Assembly: GCA_949296805.1 (NCBI GenBank)
Contig: CASFPO010000012.1
Coordinates: 1-53,893 of the forward strand
Source: an uncultured Bacillota bacterium
Lineage (GTDB): Bacteria; Bacillota; Clostridia; Christensenellales; UBA1242
DNA: 53,893 nucleotides
Direction of reading: 5' to 3'
Part shown: positions 51,052 through 53,893 of the stretch, one piece after another
Position numbering within the stretch: the first letter of the stretch is position 1
Layout of the letters: each line of letters begins with the position of its first letter
The notes under the pieces: generated by a model
What the model was told of the DNA's origin: nothing
What the model saw: the letters and a program-made list of their open reading frames with translations, nothing else
Database searches by the model: none
Position numbers and translations under genes: made by a program

Positions 51052-51147
51052 TTGACTTTTATATTTTTATATAATATAATACTAATAGATTCAACCAAGC
51101 CCAAAAGGCAATTTATTAAGCGGTGACGCTACACGGGTTGAATTTTT
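51052..51147 (+). ncRNA. Candidate small RNA with its own promoter and terminator
   Basis: On the plus strand TTGACT (51052-51057), a 17-bp gap and TATAAT (51075-51080) predict a start near 51087. About 60 nt follow: outer stem ATTCAACC (51089-51096) with GGTTGAAT (51136-51143) and T7, enclosing GCC-CAAAA-GGC and AGCG-GTGA-CGCT (GNRA-type loop). It is antisense to the Rep-to-50389 intergenic mRNA. A structured DNA origin or packaging signal is the alternative. Confidence 0.6.
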
Positions 51148-51186
51148 TTATTTAAATTTTTATTGTATCTTTCTCATATCTCCTCG

Positions 51187-52152
51187 TTAGTCAAATGGTG
51201 TTGCTTCATCTGTTGGAAGCAAACCATTTTCAATATTTAATTTTAAAGAATTATCAATCTTACAAACGCCTATATTATAATTATCAAAATATCTACTACT
51301 CTCAGAGCATTTAAACAAAATGTTTGAATGCATATATACTTTAAGATAATCACTATCTGGAGTTTCAAAATCGGCACCAACACATCTTCTTACAACATTA
51401 GGAACATTAAGGTTAGAAGAGTAATAGAACCTCTTTTTAAATGCATCAGTAGAGCCAAGTGCTTTGTCAATATACTTTTTGATATAAGAATTGCAACGCT
51501 CTCTACTAACTATTCGTGTGGCAGTTGTGAACCCATATATAAATGAAGTAATGTTATAAACAGTCAAGCCGTCAGTGTCTTTAAGTATATGTAAATGTTT
51601 AGTGTGATTAAAATATTTTTGGCTACATATTCCTTTCTTCTTTGTTGCCCAGTGACAACAAACTTTACCAGAGTTTACAAGCCCTAACTTTTGCCAAGGT
51701 ACACCACCAATAACCATATGAAAATGAATTGTTTTTTCTTCGTCATCGTGACGCTCAACTACTGTAATATACCTTAATGTGGGAAATTGATGTTTTACAT
51801 TATTAATAAAACGTACATATGCTTTATATACATCTTCATCATTATGCCTATGTATTTTTTCATTATCAAAGGTTAAAGTACAAAACCAATCAAAATCATT
51901 AACTTCAAGTAATAAACCTAAAAGTTTTCTTGAATACTCTATTGAGCAATATGCATTTTGTTGATATTCGGCCCTAGTATATGGTCTTACTTCACCAGTT
52001 AAATAATCTAATTTATATCGCACGCCGTCTATATCAACTGGACCGCACTTTTTTATTCGATTATTTTGCTTAACATAATACAAAGAAACATTTGTAAAAT
52101 CTCTTCTTATCTCCTCTTTTTCAAAAAGAGCATATCTATCTTCTTCAATCAT
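51187..52152 (-). CDS. Rolling-circle replication initiator (HUH endonuclease Rep)
   Basis: 321 aa. The HUH motif is IHFHMVIGG (about residues 140-148), with an upstream motif 1 FDWFCTLTFDNEK, and the nicking tyrosine motif CNSYIKKYIDKALG (Tyr followed by x3-Lys). A Cys/His pair (CCHW, ICSQKYFNHTKH) between them may bind metal. Such proteins nick the double-strand origin and attach to the 5' end. GGAGC precedes the ATG. It is downstream of zot on the same strand with a 360-bp candidate origin between. Single Tyr motif, so Inoviridae/plasmid type not the two-Tyr phiX type. Confidence 0.87.
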   Translation of the reverse strand: MIEEDRYALFEKEEIRRDFTNVSLYYVKQNNRIKKCGPVDIDGVRYKLDYLTGEVRPYTRAEYQQNAYCSIEYSRKLLGLLLEVNDFDWFCTLTFDNEKIHRHNDEDVYKAYVRFINNVKHQFPTLRYITVVERHDDEEKTIHFHMVIGGVPWQKLGLVNSGKVCCHWATKKKGICSQKYFNHTKHLHILKDTDGLTVYNITSFIYGFTTATRIVSRERCNSYIKKYIDKALGSTDAFKKRFYYSSNLNVPNVVRRCVGADFETPDSDYLKVYMHSNILFKCSESSRYFDNYNIGVCKIDNSLKLNIENGLLPTDEATPFD

Positions 52153-52514
52153 TTTTATGCTCCGTTTTATTCTTTTTTCAAAAAAGTATTCCGTTGAGTA
52201 TATATATTGTCAAGTAGTGACCTAATTTTCTAACTAGGAGCCCGCAAAAGAAAGCATTCTTTTTGCAGGCTCCTAGTTCTAGTTAGAAAACTAAGGTTTA
52301 TATTTTATGGAAAAGTGGAAAACTTACAAAGTTTACCACTTTACCACAAAATTGGTATGCTTCGGCTAGCTATGGAAATATGGAAAAGTCTACAACTTTA
52401 CCACATTACCACAGCTAGCTGGATATATGGATAACTCGCAAATGTTAACTAAAGTTAAGATTTACTAAGAGTTACCCACATACCCACATACTTATGATTA
52501 TGATCCAATCAAAA
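52153..52514. other. Candidate replication origin/packaging region of the provirus
   Basis: No gene. A long palindrome at about 52230-52290 pairs AACTAGGAGCC with GGCTCCTAGTT and GCAAAAGAA with TTCTTTTTGC around the loop AGCA, with outer TTTTCTAACTAG/CTAGTTAGAAAA. Then two related blocks follow (about 52313-52350 and 52375-52415), each ATGGAAAAGT...ACTTTACCAC-TTACCACA, and the palindromes GCTAGCTA and AGCTAGCT. The pattern is that of a double-strand origin plus a packaging hairpin. Confidence 0.6.
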
Positions 52515-53408
52515 TCATTCAATAAACCGTTCCGGGACAACAGGATGAGATTGACAATATTCTTCAATACCAACAGGACTATCATCATTCTTTTTATGAG
52601 GTATAAATTCATAATCTTTTATACCGCGCAAGAAATATCTATAGCCTGACTGGCTTTCATATCTGTCAAACACACATCCCTTAAATACATACTTTTGCAG
52701 ATCTGATACTTTTTTCTTTAACTTATTGACTATCTTATCTGAACATACAGACGTACCAAGGTCCTTTACAAAAGAGTTGAGTTGATTGTCTGTCCAAAGC
52801 CAACGCCAATACCGCTTGTTTTTCAAATGCAAAATACGCTTAAACAATAGCCATCGCTTACTGTCATAACTTTCATAAACAAACAAAGTATACATCATAA
52901 GTCGGCGCCAAGAGGCATCAAGCTGTAACCATACCTGGAAGTCAATGATAATTGTTAAACCCCAGTGCCTAGCATATTTTGCTAGTGCTACTAAGTAAGG
53001 TGACATAGAGCGCCAGTCACGGCAATTTATTATATTATCAAACTCAGGTAGGAAAACTACAGAACCTCTAGGCACATACTGTACATCTTCTTTTAAATTT
53101 GGAAGTTTAAATTTCTCCGGGTCAATATACCAGGTCTCTACGTAAGGTTTTTTTGATAAGATTATAGAGTCTGAAGAAAAATATATAGTTTTATTTTTAC
53201 ACAAATGCAAATTAAAACCATTCTTATTTAACTCATCAATAAACTCCTTACATTCATTAAACCTTTCAATATGATGATACTTCCAATCATTACAAAGCAT
53301 TGCTACAGCTCCTGAAGTTTTGCCAGCGCCTTGCTTACCAATTAAAGCAAAAAGACCAACCGGAAGCCTTTCCCGCATAATACATCTATCTGTCATTCTT
53401 CCGAACAT
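52515..53408 (-). CDS. Zot-like (zonula occludens toxin family) ATPase, filamentous-phage assembly
   Basis: 297 aa. Walker A ALIGKQGAGKTSGAVAML (about residues 22-39), a Walker-B-like strand SVVFLPEFDNIINCRDW, and the following AKYARHWGLTIIIDFQVWLQLDASWRR with the arginines typical of inoviral pI/Zot. No clear membrane helix near the C-terminus, unlike many Zot proteins, so the export gate role may need another subunit. AAGGAAAT precedes ATG 53408. The preceding gene overlaps it by 16 bp. In Inoviridae it drives extrusion of the virion through the envelope. Confidence 0.8.
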   Translation of the reverse strand: MFGRMTDRCIMRERLPVGLFALIGKQGAGKTSGAVAMLCNDWKYHHIERFNECKEFIDELNKNGFNLHLCKNKTIYFSSDSIILSKKPYVETWYIDPEKFKLPNLKEDVQYVPRGSVVFLPEFDNIINCRDWRSMSPYLVALAKYARHWGLTIIIDFQVWLQLDASWRRLMMYTLFVYESYDSKRWLLFKRILHLKNKRYWRWLWTDNQLNSFVKDLGTSVCSDKIVNKLKKKVSDLQKYVFKGCVFDRYESQSGYRYFLRGIKDYEFIPHKKNDDSPVGIEEYCQSHPVVPERFIE

Positions 53409-53650
53409 TTTAAAATTTCCTTATATACCTTATTTATCTTAGATAAGCAATCAGAGATTGCCTTGTAATATCCTTTCTCTATCTTTAAGTCAAACTTTTT
53501 ATGTTTTTTTGCAAGTCTTTTTGCTTTTCGTGTGTTTTGTTTATTCATATATACAGGGTATTCAACAGGAAGTCTACGCTCAAATAAAAGTTTTTTAGAC
53601 TCCAAACTCTTAATCTGAGCAATTATTTGTAAGTAAAAATTATCAATCAT
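53393..53650 (-). CDS. Small Lys-rich helical protein upstream of zot
   Basis: 85 aa from ATG 53650 with AGAGGTTAAT upstream. Helical and basic (NTRKAKRLAKKHKKFDLKIEKGYYKAISD) with a first helix FYLQIIAQIKSLESKKLLFERRL; no membrane segment, so it is not a coat protein. It overlaps zot by 16 bp and follows the metallopeptidase gene by eight bases, so three genes form one operon. Function unknown; a virion-associated or DNA-binding protein is possible. Confidence 0.55.
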   Translation of the reverse strand: MIDNFYLQIIAQIKSLESKKLLFERRLPVEYPVYMNKQNTRKAKRLAKKHKKFDLKIEKGYYKAISDCLSKINKVYKEILKCSEE

Positions 53651-53658
53651 ATTAACCT

Positions 53659-53892
53659 CTAAAATTTAATATATCCTACAAAACTGTACTCCTGCGAAAA
53701 CGCTCCTCGAAGATCTAGGTCAGCAAAATATAATGCCACGTTTTTAAAGTAATCGTTTCCGCTAGAGTAAAGCTTTTTAAATGTTGTTAAATTTGCATAT
53801 CTTTCATTTAAGTTAAACTCTGTTAGATGTACAAGCTCGTGAGCTAGGCAAAATGTAAAATATTCAAAATTTAAATCATTATCTAAGGTTAT
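53659..53892 (-). CDS. Truncated HExxH metallopeptidase-like protein (C-terminal 77 residues)
   Basis: The frame runs off the right edge of the window. It reads CLAHELVHLTEFNLNERYAN: HELVH is the HExxH zinc motif, and the Glu nine residues after the second His could be the third ligand or part of the ImmA/IrrE-type helix, followed by a helical tail ending FVGYIKF. It is too short to be listed by a start-codon rule, but the reading frame is clear. It may be a phage ImmA-like repressor protease. The N-terminal part is outside the window. Confidence 0.6.
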   Translation of the reverse strand: MTLDNDLNFEYFTFCLAHELVHLTEFNLNERYANLTTFKKLYSSGNDYFKNVALYFADLDLRGAFSQEYSFVGYIKF

Positions 53893-53893
53893 T

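Larger units (their letters stand above)
50201..53893. mobile_element. Inovirus-like provirus or related rolling-circle element (left end; continues beyond the window)
   Basis: From the tRNA-Gly fragment to the end of the window all genes lie on the minus strand and include a HUH rolling-circle Rep and a Zot-like ATPase, the two markers of filamentous phages (Inoviridae). A repeat-rich candidate origin separates them. Coat genes are not visible and would lie further right, upstream of zot. A tandem TTTTGACTAAAC pair (50294-50317) beside the tRNA fragment resembles integrase arm sites, but no integrase is found in the window. Confidence 0.7.

Overview
This is a low-GC Bacillota chromosome segment. 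A long Firmicutes-type SRP RNA with an Alu domain, a T-box leader before ileS, a PdaB-like sporulation deacetylase, a Spo0A DNA-binding domain and HslV/HslU next to topA-trmFO all point to Clostridia, most likely an uncultured gut lineage. I cannot name a genus. Most genes are conserved housekeeping functions, interrupted by two accessory regions and followed by a phage-like element at the right edge.

Left core (1-10,318): murG, a type IIA topoisomerase gene pair, a PdaB-like deacetylase, a tandem OB-fold SSB-like protein, mtaB, rpsU and rplS, then a truncated, frameshifted DUF11 surface-protein remnant. A perfect cloverleaf-like palindromic element lies between mtaB and rpsU.

Island 1 (about 10,665-17,065): an integrative element that has split a tRNA-Arg(CCU) gene in its anticodon loop. 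The 5' half is at 10,633-10,672, the 3' half at 17,058-17,102, and both share the 8-bp core CTCCTAAG. The element carries an intact tRNA-Arg(CCU) of its own (10,803-10,877), apparently as replacement. Its other cargo is a tyrosine integrase with an embedded XRE-type HTH, a small Xis-like protein, small membrane and zinc-ribbon proteins, an XRE regulator, an overlapping gene pair (DUF5343-like plus HEPN-motif protein) that looks like an undescribed toxin-antitoxin or abortive-infection module, and a winged-helix-like protein beside repeats.

Island 2 (17,100-20,790): a retron. The reverse transcriptase has the retron hallmarks NAxxH and VTG plus YADD, and is fused to a trypsin-like protease with an intact H-D-S triad. 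Its non-coding RNA (20,127-20,249) is bounded by perfect 11-nt a1/a2 complements and has its own promoter. A subtilisin-like gene converges on it, so two serine-protease folds sit side by side. A stand-alone Spo0A C-terminal domain gene follows.

Middle core (20,979-47,856): AlkD-like repair protein, YifB, DprA, TopA, TrmFO-like protein, HslVU, TcdA, thioredoxin, cysteine desulfurase, an IscU-like protein lacking its three ligand cysteines, a YtxH-like protein, SRP RNA, a HEPN-CBS protein, T-box/ileS (type 2), an RlmI-like methyltransferase, RluA, PepF, a membrane protein, an unknown gene pair, and a three-gene ABC exporter.

Right end (47,857-53,893): a second cloverleaf element, a DUF6273-like surface protein, then an inovirus-like provirus next to a tRNA-Gly(CCC) 3' fragment. 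The provirus shows a HUH rolling-circle Rep, a Zot-like ATPase, a palindrome- and repeat-rich candidate origin, a candidate small RNA, and a truncated HExxH metallopeptidase running off the window.
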